From Selenomonas sp. (GTDB lineage: Bacteria; Bacillota; Negativicutes; Selenomonadales; Selenomonadaceae): a stretch of 8,243 bases of DNA. Position 1 is the stretch's first letter; each line of letters begins with the position of its first letter. A program made the translations under genes and the position numbers. Location of the stretch: the NCBI GenBank assembly GCA_015265235.1, contig JABZYJ010000086.1, positions 1-8,243 of the forward strand. Direction: 5' to 3'. The notes beneath the pieces were generated by a model that was given only the letters and a program-made list of their open reading frames with translations, ran no database searches and was not told the origin of the DNA. Shown here piece by piece: positions 1 through 6,169 of this stretch.

Positions 1-1212
1 ATCCAGTGCCTCACAGGCGATGCGGAGATGATGTGCATCCGCTTCCAGATAGAGGTAGTTCGATGGTGCGGGATTCGCGGAGGCGGCGAGGTCGTAGGGC
101 TCGGGAGGGACATCGAAGTACTCATCGCCGCCCGGTCCTCCGAGGAGATAGAGCGTCCCCTGAGCGTCCGTCTGCCCCGCGCGGATCTGACGCCGCCGAT
201 AGGCGTGGACGTGACCCGTGACAACGAGGTCGATGCCGCACGCATCGAATGCATCCATAAAGATGCGCCCCACATCACTGATGCCGTGCTGCGTCTCCTG
301 TACGGTCTGATACTCTCCATAGGCGAGAATATCCTTGTGCATGAGGACGATTTTCCATGGGGCGGAGGATGTCGCTGCATCGCGTTTCAGCCAGGCGAGC
401 TGCTCCTCATTCAGCGCCGCACCGCGCGCGCCGCACTCAAGGAACTGTGTATCGAGGACGATCACGTGCACGGCACCAAGATCAAAGGAATAATAGTGCC
501 CGCGAAATGCCGTGCTGCCGTTTTCGGGCAGGGCAAAGGTCTTGAGATACCGCAGCGGCAGGGTGTCTGTCCACGCGAGGCTGTAATACTCGTGATTGCC
601 GAGCACGGGGACATGAGGAGCGCGTGCGAGCGGGGAAGGATTCCCCTCCATCGCCGCGAAGAAGCTATCCCAATGCCACGTGGATTCGCCGTTGTCGGTG
701 AGGTCGCCGACGAGTGCGGCAAAATCCACATCGCTGTGACGCTGCCATGCTGCCTGATAGAGGTCGTTCCAGACACTGTAATCCTCCCCGCATTGGCTGT
801 CCGAAAAGAGCAGGGCACGCACGGGCGTACGGACTGCATGTGGGGCTGACAGGGGAATCCAATCGGATGTCCCTGCCGTATGCGTGACACGGTAGGCACC
901 GCCGCCTGCGGGCAGAGGGATCTCTGCGTGGTAGACGAACTGCTCTGTGTCATCTATCGTGAAATGCGTGTAAGAGGGGACGAATGCCGTGATATGTCCG
1001 TCTCTTCCGCTGCGCAGCTCGACATGTGCACCGTGCAGGAGAGTGGGTGCGTCCCACTGGATCATATGCGTGCTGCTTGGCTGTGCTGTAATGATCTGGC
1101 GCAGGTGGCGGATGCCGTCTGCTGCGGCTGCGGCGCGGGATGAAAAGAGACCGCCGAGTCCCATTGTGAGAATGGACTGAAGGGCGGTCTGAAGGAAATG
1201 GCGTCGTGTCAT
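1..1212 (-). CDS. Tat-signal purple-acid-phosphatase-like metallophosphoesterase (3' end beyond window)
   Basis: A secreted calcineurin-like metallophosphoesterase; 404 codons are visible and no stop is reached. The N-terminus is a Tat-type signal: TRRHFLQ at residues 2-8, a hydrophobic stretch, then SRAAAAA near 25-31 as cleavage region. Residues about 35-120 look like the beta-sandwich domain that precedes the catalytic domain in purple acid phosphatases. The metal-site motifs follow in the expected order: D138 in FSDSQ, GDLTDNG at 169-175, GNHE at 205-208, H292 in LMHKD, and GHVHAYRR at 333-340. The first motif is DxQ rather than the commoner DxH, a variant I believe occurs in some branches. 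The ATG sits in an ATGA overlap with the TVP38 gene, and GGAG lies 8 nt upstream, so translational coupling is likely. Hydrolysis of a phosphoester outside the membrane is inferred from the family. The substrate is unknown. Confidence 0.9.
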   Translation of the reverse strand, partial: MTRRHFLQTALQSILTMGLGGLFSSRAAAAADGIRHLRQIITAQPSSTHMIQWDAPTLLHGAHVELRSGRDGHITAFVPSYTHFTIDDTEQFVYHAEIPLPAGGGAYRVTHTAGTSDWIPLSAPHAVRTPVRALLFSDSQCGEDYSVWNDLYQAAWQRHSDVDFAALVGDLTDNGESTWHWDSFFAAMEGNPSPLARAPHVPVLGNHEYYSLAWTDTLPLRYLKTFALPENGSTAFRGHYYSFDLGAVHVIVLDTQFLECGARGAALNEEQLAWLKRDAATSSAPWKIVLMHKDILAYGEYQTVQETQHGISDVGRIFMDAFDACGIDLVVTGHVHAYRRRQIRAGQTDAQGTLYLLGGPGGDEYFDVPPEPYDLAASANPAPSNYLYLEADAHHLRIACEALD

Positions 1213-1934
1213 GATTTTTTCTCCACATCCTGCACTGCGGTCTCCGTGCGCATCATGTGCCGTTCAAAACGGATGGCGGTGTAGATGAGAATGGCAGCGC
1301 AGATAACGACAACGACGAGGCGCGTCTTATCCTCCTGCTGCATGATGAGGTCATGTCCGATGATTGCCTCGATGCCCGTCGAGGGAAATTTTCCGACGAG
1401 AGAGGCGAGGACATAGTCGCGCAGGCGGATCGAGGAGAGGGCACCGACGGCATTCATGACAGCGGAGGGCAGGTACGGCACCATGCGTCCGATGAGCATG
1501 ATGATGAAGCCCTTGCTGCCGCTGTAGTGATCGACCTTCGCGAGAAAGGGGCTCTTGGCGATCGCCTTTTCCGCCGCATCGCGGAAGTAGAAGCGCATCA
1601 ACACGAAGGCGACCGTGACGCCGACGGTCTCTGCGACACAGGACAGGATGATGCCGGGGACAATGCCGAAGAGAATGACGTTTGCCGTCGAAAAGATGAC
1701 GGCGGGCGGAAAGCCAAGTGCATTGGTAAAGAGGGTGAGCAAAAAGGCGAAGAGGACTGCGCCCTCGCCGAAGGTGTGAATGTACTCCACCGTCGCCGGA
1801 ATATCACCGCTGGCAAGCAGGGTGAAGAGCGAGGGGAGAAACTGCGGTGCAATGAGATGGATGATGACAAAGAGAAGAATGATGGTGAGTGCCGCACCGA
1901 GTTTGAGGATGCCCATGCCCTGTGGTCGTTTCAC
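1209..1934 (-). CDS. TVP38/TMEM64 family (VTT domain, DedA superfamily) membrane protein
   Basis: A 241-aa integral membrane protein with the layout of the TVP38/TMEM64 group. There is an N-terminal membrane segment (about 14-30), hydrophobic segments through 58-113 including the small-residue motif GFPPAVIFSTAN, a charged loop, then the hallmark RMVPYLPSAVMNAVGA (150-165), a GKFPSTGIEAIIG re-entrant-like segment (181-193) and a last membrane helix at 204-221 before a charged tail. Relatives in this superfamily include lipid scramblases and undecaprenyl-phosphate translocases. A role in membrane lipid or lipid-carrier movement is therefore a family-based inference, not something seen here. 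The start is GTG, chosen because a near-perfect AGGAGGAGGT lies 6 nt upstream. An in-frame ATG six codons downstream is worse placed. It follows the small membrane protein after 25 bp and overlaps the phosphoesterase by 4 bp. Confidence 0.9.
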   Translation of the reverse strand: MKRPQGMGILKLGAALTIILLFVIIHLIAPQFLPSLFTLLASGDIPATVEYIHTFGEGAVLFAFLLTLFTNALGFPPAVIFSTANVILFGIVPGIILSCVAETVGVTVAFVLMRFYFRDAAEKAIAKSPFLAKVDHYSGSKGFIIMLIGRMVPYLPSAVMNAVGALSSIRLRDYVLASLVGKFPSTGIEAIIGHDLIMQQEDKTRLVVVVICAAILIYTAIRFERHMMRTETAVQDVEKKS

Positions 1935-1940
1935 GTGAGT

Positions 1941-1950
1941 ACCTCCTCCT
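1941..1950 (-). promoter_or_regulatory. ribosome binding site fixing the GTG start of the TVP38 gene
   Basis: The minus strand reads AGGAGGAGGT, ending 6 nt before GTG at 1934-1932. This strong Shine-Dalgarno makes the GTG the preferred start over the internal ATG. Confidence 0.8.
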
Positions 1951-1959
1951 AAAGGGGGG

Positions 1960-2307
1960 TCAGTTCATAAACAACATGGCGAATGCGCCGAGAAGCAGGG
2001 CGAGACTAAAGCCCTGCATGGCGTTCGCAATGCTCTTGCCGTAGGCGGCGGAAAAATGTGCTGCGATTTTGCGCAGCTCGAAGATGAGGAAGGACAGACA
2101 GAAGAAGACGAGAGCCGTGTCGTCCTGTGTCCACCCGTAGGCGAAGATCAGTGCTGTGAGGACGATGCCGGTCTGCTCCCCGCGGGAGAAGAGACGCTGC
2201 GGCTCCTGTGCCCGCTCGCGCTCGTCGATCTGTGCGCGGGTCAGCGGGATGCCCATCTCGTCCATTTTTTCCTGATCGCGGTCAAACCACCGGTAGTGGA
2301 ACCCCAT
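1960..2307 (-). CDS. small three-helix membrane protein of unknown function
   Basis: A 115-aa protein I do not recognise. Residues 1-43 are polar and strongly charged (HYRWFDRDQEKMDEMG and a DERERAQEP stretch), probably a cytoplasmic helical head. Three hydrophobic segments follow at about 46-60, 64-77 and 97-114. The second and third are separated by a basic, amphipathic loop, and the protein ends directly after the last helix (MLFMN). There is no signal peptide and no catalytic motif. The ATG is supported by GGAGGTGA about 6-9 nt upstream. It lies 29 bp after the amidase and 25 bp before the TVP38 gene, on the same strand, so it is almost certainly co-transcribed. An accessory or scaffolding subunit for one of its membrane neighbours is possible, but nothing in the sequence proves it. 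Confidence 0.85.
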   Translation of the reverse strand: MGFHYRWFDRDQEKMDEMGIPLTRAQIDERERAQEPQRLFSRGEQTGIVLTALIFAYGWTQDDTALVFFCLSFLIFELRKIAAHFSAAYGKSIANAMQGFSLALLLGAFAMLFMN

Positions 2308-2336
2308 GGATCTTCACCTCCATCGTTTTGTTCGGA

Positions 2337-3182
2337 CTAATTGGATGCGATGCGCCGCTGCGTCGGCAGATTGCCGGGCTTCGGCAGGTCAGGACGCTTG
2401 CTTGGACGCAGCGACGGCTTCTCGGGCGCAGGCTGTACGGGCGGATTGGGCGCGCTCGGCGTGGGATGTGACGGGCGGCCGTTCTTATTCTGCGTCGCAT
2501 CCATACGCGCGCGCATGCGTGCCCGCTGCTGTTCCTGCTCCGCGCGCTCCTGCTGCATGATGCGCAGGCGCTCCGTCTGCAGCTCATCCGAGCCGTAGTA
2601 GACGCGTGCCTCCTCCACGATCTCCGGCAGGTCTGCATAGAGATAGCGGCCGGGGCAGGCTGTCGCGTTAAAGTCGCGATGCCCCTTCACCGTGACGCCC
2701 CAGATGGGATCCAGCTGATAGACGGTGCAGAGTGCGGCGATCAGATGCGCGGCGCTGTGTTTCTGTGCCTCGGTCGGGACAGCGTCCTCGAAATTCCCGA
2801 CGATGTTGATGCCGACGGTATGTCGATTCTCGCCGTAGACATGTGCACCGACGGTGCCCATGGGGCGTCCCTCCTCGATCGTGCCATCCTTGCGGATGAG
2901 AAAGTGGTAGCCGATGCCCGCCCAGCCATTGTGCAGATGCCACTCGTGGACGGTCGCGGCGGAGACATCTGCGTTCGTGTTGCCGATGTGATGAATGACG
3001 ATGCAGTCCGTGACAAAGCGGTTTTCGAGTGCGCCAAAGGAGAGATACGTCGGCTTTATCGTCACGCCCGGAAGGGCGGAGGGGATGTACCATGATGCTT
3101 CTGCTGCATCGGGGAAAAAGGGGAAAAGGGCTGCACCGATGCCGACGAGGGTCATGCGGCGCAGAAAGTCTCTACGGTTCAT
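2337..3182 (-). CDS. Tat-signal N-acetylmuramoyl-L-alanine amidase (PGRP/amidase_2 fold) with proline-rich tail
   Basis: A 281-aa zinc amidase that would cleave the bond between N-acetylmuramic acid and L-alanine in peptidoglycan. The signal starts MNRRDFLRRM, a twin-arginine motif, followed by a hydrophobic core and AEA at 27-29 as likely cleavage site. The amidase_2 domain spans about 55-190. Its expected zinc ligands are H64 (IVIHH), H168 (GHRDF) and C176 (ACPG). The catalytic Tyr is Y92 (GIGYHF), and T174 sits where T7 lysozyme has Lys. After it come a Glu/Gln/Arg-rich helical stretch (about 196-228) and a Pro/Lys/Ser-rich tail (237-275), which may be a spacer or wall-binding segment. The same frame runs 79 codons further upstream, but that part is read through the transporter gene. 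The ATG at 3182 has GGGAG 7 nt upstream and begins the signal peptide. It overlaps the transporter by 11 bp, suggesting coupled translation. Confidence 0.93.
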   Translation of the reverse strand: MNRRDFLRRMTLVGIGAALFPFFPDAAEASWYIPSALPGVTIKPTYLSFGALENRFVTDCIVIHHIGNTNADVSAATVHEWHLHNGWAGIGYHFLIRKDGTIEEGRPMGTVGAHVYGENRHTVGINIVGNFEDAVPTEAQKHSAAHLIAALCTVYQLDPIWGVTVKGHRDFNATACPGRYLYADLPEIVEEARVYYGSDELQTERLRIMQQERAEQEQQRARMRARMDATQNKNGRPSHPTPSAPNPPVQPAPEKPSLRPSKRPDLPKPGNLPTQRRIASN

Positions 3183-4884
3183 GTGGAATCTCCCGGGAAA
3201 TGATCGTGTGGTCGTGGATGCGCAGCTCCGTCTCATGCAGCGCATAGAGGGTCGAGCGATGCCCGACGCTGATGATGCCCGACGCAGGAAGCTCCTGTCG
3301 GAGCAGCTCGTACAGGGCGCGTTCGCGCGGCTCGTCGAGGGCGGACGTTGCCTCATCGAGAAAAATCCAGTCAGGGCGGATGAGCAGGATGCGTGCAAAG
3401 GCAAGACGCTGCTGCTCACCGAGCGACAGGATACGGCTCCAGTCGTCCGTGTCGGATAGGCGCGGTGCGAGGTGGGGGAGTCCGACCTGCGCGAGCACGC
3501 GCGCCATCTCCGTATCGGAGACGGCCGCCGTGCACGGGTAGGAGAGTGCGCGGCGGAGTGTGCCGAGCGGCAGGTAGGGATGCGGCGGGAGGAAGAGGCG
3601 CGATGAGCCCTCCGGCATCGTCACAGTGCCGCTGCCCGCGAACCAGATCCCTGCGACAGCGCGCAGGAGCGTGCTCTTGCCGACGCCCGACTCCCCCGTG
3701 ACGAGCGCACGGCTGCCCTGCGGCAGAGTCAGTGCGGAGACGGCAAAGAGCTCCGCACCGTGCGGGAGCGCGACGTGTAGATCGCTGAGACGCAGTGCGT
3801 CCTCCGCATCGTCCTCGTGGACGATCATGGGCGGCACGGCAGCTGCCTCGTTGATATGCGCCGTAAAGCCCGACAGTCGCTGGATGACGGCGGACAGCTC
3901 GGCGATGGAGCTGTAGGAGTCAACGAAGAAGGACAGCGCATCCTGCACACGGCCGAATGCTGAGATGGTCTGCATCAGACCGCCGAGGGCGATCTCGCCC
4001 GCATAGTAGCGCGGCGCCGCCATGATGAGCGGGAAGATGATGGCGAGCTGCCCGTAGCCGTTCACATAGAAGTTCAGCAGCTTCGTCCGCCGCATCAGCC
4101 CCCAGTAGTTTTTAATGACATTGGCAAAGCGCTCCTTGAACCCCTGTGTCTCTGCCATCTCGCCGCGATAGAACGCGATGCTCTCGCTGTTCTCCCGTAC
4201 GCGCATCATGTTGAAACGGAAATCCGCCTCGTAGCGTTGCTGATCGAAATTCAGCCGGATGAGTTTTCGCCCGACCAGATGGACGAGGACGCTGCCAACG
4301 CCCGCATAGAGGAGGGACAGCCAGAACATATAGCCGTAGATGGTGAATGTCTCACTCCCGATGGGGACAGTGAGCGCCCCTGACAGATTCCACAGCACGA
4401 CGGCGAATGCTCCGAGTGTCGTGAGCTGTTTCAGTGCGCCGACGAGAAGCGTCAGCGTCAGCGTGACGAACTGATTGATGTCCTCGCTGATACGCTGGTC
4501 GGGGTTGTCCGTGTCGCTGCGCAGTACCTGCAGACGGTAGTAGACCTGCCCACGCATCCAGCGCGCTAGATACTCCTCCGTCATCCATGTGCGCCAGTTG
4601 ATCGTCAGCATCTGCCGCAGATAGACGGCATAGACGGCAATGACGATGTAGAGGAGGGCAAGCCCCGTAAACGTGCCGACGAGCGGCCAAAAGGAAGCCC
4701 AGTCATACGCTTGGAGTGCATCGTAGAAATTGCGGTACCAGTCGTTGATGCGGACGAGCAGATAGACCATGACGAGATTGAGTACGATCACGGATGCAAG
4801 TAGTCCGCGCGCTTTCCACTTTTCCGCAGAGCTCCAATATCCCTTGAACAGCTGCCAAAAGCCACGGATGAGGGGCAGTTTCAC
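3172..4884 (-). CDS. YddA/SbmA-BacA-like ABC transporter, fused permease and ATPase
   Basis: A 570-aa half-transporter of the ABCD/SbmA-BacA group (ABC membrane region 2 plus ATPase), probably a homodimer in the inner membrane. Relatives move peptides, cobalamin or acyl-CoA; the cargo here is unknown. Membrane helices occupy about residues 28-310. Family motifs include NPDQRISED (127-135) and ENSESIAFYRGE (231-242). The ATPase has Walker A GESGVGKST (397-405), signature LSLGEQQR (486-493), Walker B WIFLDEATSALD (506-517) and H-loop H542. The Q-loop reads FLPPHPY, with Pro where relatives usually have Gln. The start is GTG with GGAGGA 6 nt upstream. Longer starts at 4956 or 4935 are excluded because a promoter -10 box (4918-4923) lies downstream of both. 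It is the first gene of a five-gene run. Confidence 0.93.
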   Translation of the reverse strand: MKLPLIRGFWQLFKGYWSSAEKWKARGLLASVIVLNLVMVYLLVRINDWYRNFYDALQAYDWASFWPLVGTFTGLALLYIVIAVYAVYLRQMLTINWRTWMTEEYLARWMRGQVYYRLQVLRSDTDNPDQRISEDINQFVTLTLTLLVGALKQLTTLGAFAVVLWNLSGALTVPIGSETFTIYGYMFWLSLLYAGVGSVLVHLVGRKLIRLNFDQQRYEADFRFNMMRVRENSESIAFYRGEMAETQGFKERFANVIKNYWGLMRRTKLLNFYVNGYGQLAIIFPLIMAAPRYYAGEIALGGLMQTISAFGRVQDALSFFVDSYSSIAELSAVIQRLSGFTAHINEAAAVPPMIVHEDDAEDALRLSDLHVALPHGAELFAVSALTLPQGSRALVTGESGVGKSTLLRAVAGIWFAGSGTVTMPEGSSRLFLPPHPYLPLGTLRRALSYPCTAAVSDTEMARVLAQVGLPHLAPRLSDTDDWSRILSLGEQQRLAFARILLIRPDWIFLDEATSALDEPRERALYELLRQELPASGIISVGHRSTLYALHETELRIHDHTIISREIPHEP

Positions 4885-4890
4885 ACCGTA

Positions 4891-4896
4891 TCCTCC
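4891..4896 (-). promoter_or_regulatory. ribosome binding site fixing the GTG start of the ABC transporter
   Basis: GGAGGA on the minus strand lies 6 nt before GTG at 4884-4882. In the longer reading frame these bases would encode a KKGGYG stretch, a typical mark of a Shine-Dalgarno mistaken for coding sequence. Confidence 0.85.
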
Positions 4897-4917
4897 TTTT
4901 TTGAACGAACGGTATTT

Positions 4918-4946
4918 ATTATAGTATTTTTTCATCAGAACCGCAA
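4918..4946 (-). promoter_or_regulatory. sigma-A-like promoter of the ABC transporter/amidase operon
   Basis: On the minus strand TTGCGG (4946-4941), a 17-nt spacer and a perfect TATAAT (4923-4918). Transcription would start near 4911, giving a leader of about 26 nt before the GTG. This appears to be the only promoter needed for the five genes down to the left edge. Confidence 0.75.
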
Positions 4947-4961
4947 GGGAGCGCATCGGGA

Positions 4962-4980
4962 AATGAAAGATGCTATCATT
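4962..4980. promoter_or_regulatory. 19-bp inverted repeat between divergent promoters, candidate operator
   Basis: AATGAAAG-atg-CTATCATT: two 8-nt arms matching at 7 of 8 positions around a 3-nt centre. It lies between the two divergent -35 boxes and overlaps the first two bases of the exbB -35. Its TGA...TCA ends resemble part of a Fur box, but the inner positions fit poorly. A regulator controlling exbB, and perhaps both directions, is inferred. Confidence 0.4.
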
Positions 4981-5007
4981 GACGGATACATCAATATATA
5001 GTAGAAT
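4979..5007 (+). promoter_or_regulatory. sigma-A-like promoter of exbB-exbD
   Basis: TTGACG (4979-4984), a 17-nt spacer and TAGAAT (5002-5007), each one mismatch from consensus. The start of transcription would fall near 5014, leaving about 38 nt of leader before the ATG at 5052. The earlier ATG at 5025 would sit only about 11 nt into the message with no ribosome binding site. Confidence 0.8.
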
Positions 5008-5039
5008 ACAACCGTATCAACTATATGGTTATCGAGCGG

Positions 5040-5045
5040 AAAGGA
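5040..5045 (+). promoter_or_regulatory. ribosome binding site fixing the exbB start
   Basis: AAAGGA ends 6 nt before ATG at 5052. No similar sequence precedes the alternative ATG at 5025. Confidence 0.65.
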
Positions 5046-5051
5046 CTTGCC

Positions 5052-5717
5052 ATGGATTCTATCGCGCAGGGCATCACATTTTTTAAGCAGGGCGGCATCG
5101 TCATGTATTTCTTGGCGATTGCGTCCATTTTTGTTGTCTTTATTGGGATCGAGCGCGCATTTTACTTTGCACGCGCGGATGCAGGACGTGCGTTTGCGCA
5201 CGCCTTCATGCTCCATATTGCCAATGCTCGCTATGCGGAGGCGCTTGCCCTTGCACGCGACCAGCGCGGCGCGATTGCCGACATTCTGTTCAGTGCGATC
5301 ACCAAGAACAGCGGCCGTGCCGATCGGATGAGCGCCTACATGGAGATCCAGTCCGGCATCGCCCTCTCCAAGATGCGGCGGCGCATCTACTACCTGAGCG
5401 TGATCGTGACGATGGCGCCGCTCCTCGGCCTCCTAGGGACGATCAGCGGCATGATTACGACGTTCAGCGTGTTCAACATCCAGGCGGGCGAGCCGGCGGC
5501 GATCACGGGCGGCATCGGTGAGGCGCTGATTGCGACGGCGATGGGACTCTGCGTTGCCCTCGTTGCCCTGATGGTGCATGCGTATTTCTCCCAGCGGATC
5601 GAGAACATCGTCACGGATATGGAGATGTGCTTTTCTGCTGCTGAGAGCAGCCGTCTCGCTCTCGCCGATGCTGCCGGCGTCACGGCGGACGATGCAGCGG
5701 AGGGGGCGGCACAATGA
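5052..5717 (+). CDS. exbB: ExbB-like proton channel subunit (MotA/TolQ/ExbB family)
   Basis: A 221-aa inner-membrane subunit that, with ExbD, forms a proton-driven motor powering TonB- or Tol-type envelope work. Helix 1 is at about 15-34, followed by a cytoplasmic domain with a charged segment (to about 112). Helix 2 carries the family motif APLLGLLGTISGMITTF (122-138), and helix 3 carries GEALIATAMGLCVALVALM (156-174). The polar Thr residues in these helices correspond to the channel lining of the family. The Ala/Asp-rich tail is short. I start it at 5052, not 5025, because of the promoter position and the AAAGGA site. It overlaps exbD by 4 bp (ATGA), as usual for the pair. TolQ is an alternative name, but without tolA, tolB or pal nearby the ExbB assignment is safer. 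Confidence 0.92.
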   Translation: MDSIAQGITFFKQGGIVMYFLAIASIFVVFIGIERAFYFARADAGRAFAHAFMLHIANARYAEALALARDQRGAIADILFSAITKNSGRADRMSAYMEIQSGIALSKMRRRIYYLSVIVTMAPLLGLLGTISGMITTFSVFNIQAGEPAAITGGIGEALIATAMGLCVALVALMVHAYFSQRIENIVTDMEMCFSAAESSRLALADAAGVTADDAAEGAAQ

Positions 5718-6112
5718 GACTGCGTGACCGCAGGGCATTCGGAAAGCCTGAGGTCGTCATCATCCCGATGATCGACATCATGTTCTTCCTGCTCGTCTTC
5801 TTCATCATGAGTACACTCTACATGGTCAACGTCAAGACCGTGGATGTAAATCTCCCCAAGGCGCAGTCGGCACAGACGCAGCTGAACGTGACCTATCTCG
5901 TCACGGTGCGCAAGGATGGCTCACTCTGGCTCGAGGATCAGCCGATTGATGCGGATACCCTCGTGCAGCAGGCACGCATGGAGTCACAAAAAAATCCGCG
6001 CTTTGCCGTCGTCGTGCGCGCGGATGGGGATATGAACTACAGCGGCGTCATGGAGCTGCTGGATCGCTTCCGCCAGGCGGGGATTACGCGCTTTGGACTA
6101 GCGGCGCAGTAA
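5714..6112 (+). CDS. exbD: ExbD/TolR-like biopolymer transport protein
   Basis: A 132-aa single-pass protein, normal length for the family. The N-terminal cytoplasmic tail is basic. The membrane helix (about 15-35) contains IPMIDIMFFLLVFFIM with D21 as the essential proton-carrying Asp of ExbD. The periplasmic domain (about 45-130) holds VDVNLPKAQ, a beta-rich region and a final VVRADGDMNYSGVMELLDR segment typical of ExbD. It overlaps exbB by 4 bp, with GGAGGGGG 7 nt before its ATG. It is followed by a hairpin terminator 12 bp after the stop, so the operon has only two genes and no tonB. The partner receptor or TonB must be encoded elsewhere. Confidence 0.93.
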   Translation: MRLRDRRAFGKPEVVIIPMIDIMFFLLVFFIMSTLYMVNVKTVDVNLPKAQSAQTQLNVTYLVTVRKDGSLWLEDQPIDADTLVQQARMESQKNPRFAVVVRADGDMNYSGVMELLDRFRQAGITRFGLAAQ

Positions 6113-6124
6113 GAGAATATGAAC

Positions 6125-6165
6125 AGGGGCTGCTCTGTACGATTTCACTTCGTACAGCAGCCCCT
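6125..6165. terminator. hairpin terminator shared by convergent exbD and DUF4127 genes
   Basis: AGGGGCTGC (6125-6133) pairs with GCAGCCCCT (6157-6165), and TGTACGA (6136-6142) pairs with TCGTACA (6150-6156). That gives a 16-bp stem with a 2-nt bulge and a 7-nt loop. It fills the 57-bp gap between two convergent stop codons. The T-runs beyond it are weak (TCTTTAT on plus, TTCATATTCT on minus), but the stem is strong and reads in both directions. Confidence 0.8.
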
Positions 6166-6169
6166 ATCT

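Noticed and set aside
28..849. Long plus-strand open frame of 273 codons
   Set aside because: It is antisense to the phosphoesterase, whose minus-strand frame contains all metal-site motifs in order. The plus frame shows no domain and no ribosome binding site.
1257..1952. Plus-strand open frame of 231 codons
   Set aside because: Antisense to the TVP38 gene. Its product is a low-complexity Asp/Glu/Gly/Arg mix expected from reading hydrophobic codons backwards.
3183..3419. 79-codon N-terminal extension of the amidase
   Set aside because: It overlaps the ATPase end of the transporter in another frame and would bury the Tat signal. The ATG at 3182 has its own ribosome binding site.
4885..4956. 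24-codon N-terminal extension of the ABC transporter
   Set aside because: The -10 box lies downstream of both possible ATG starts, and the Shine-Dalgarno would be inside the coding region.
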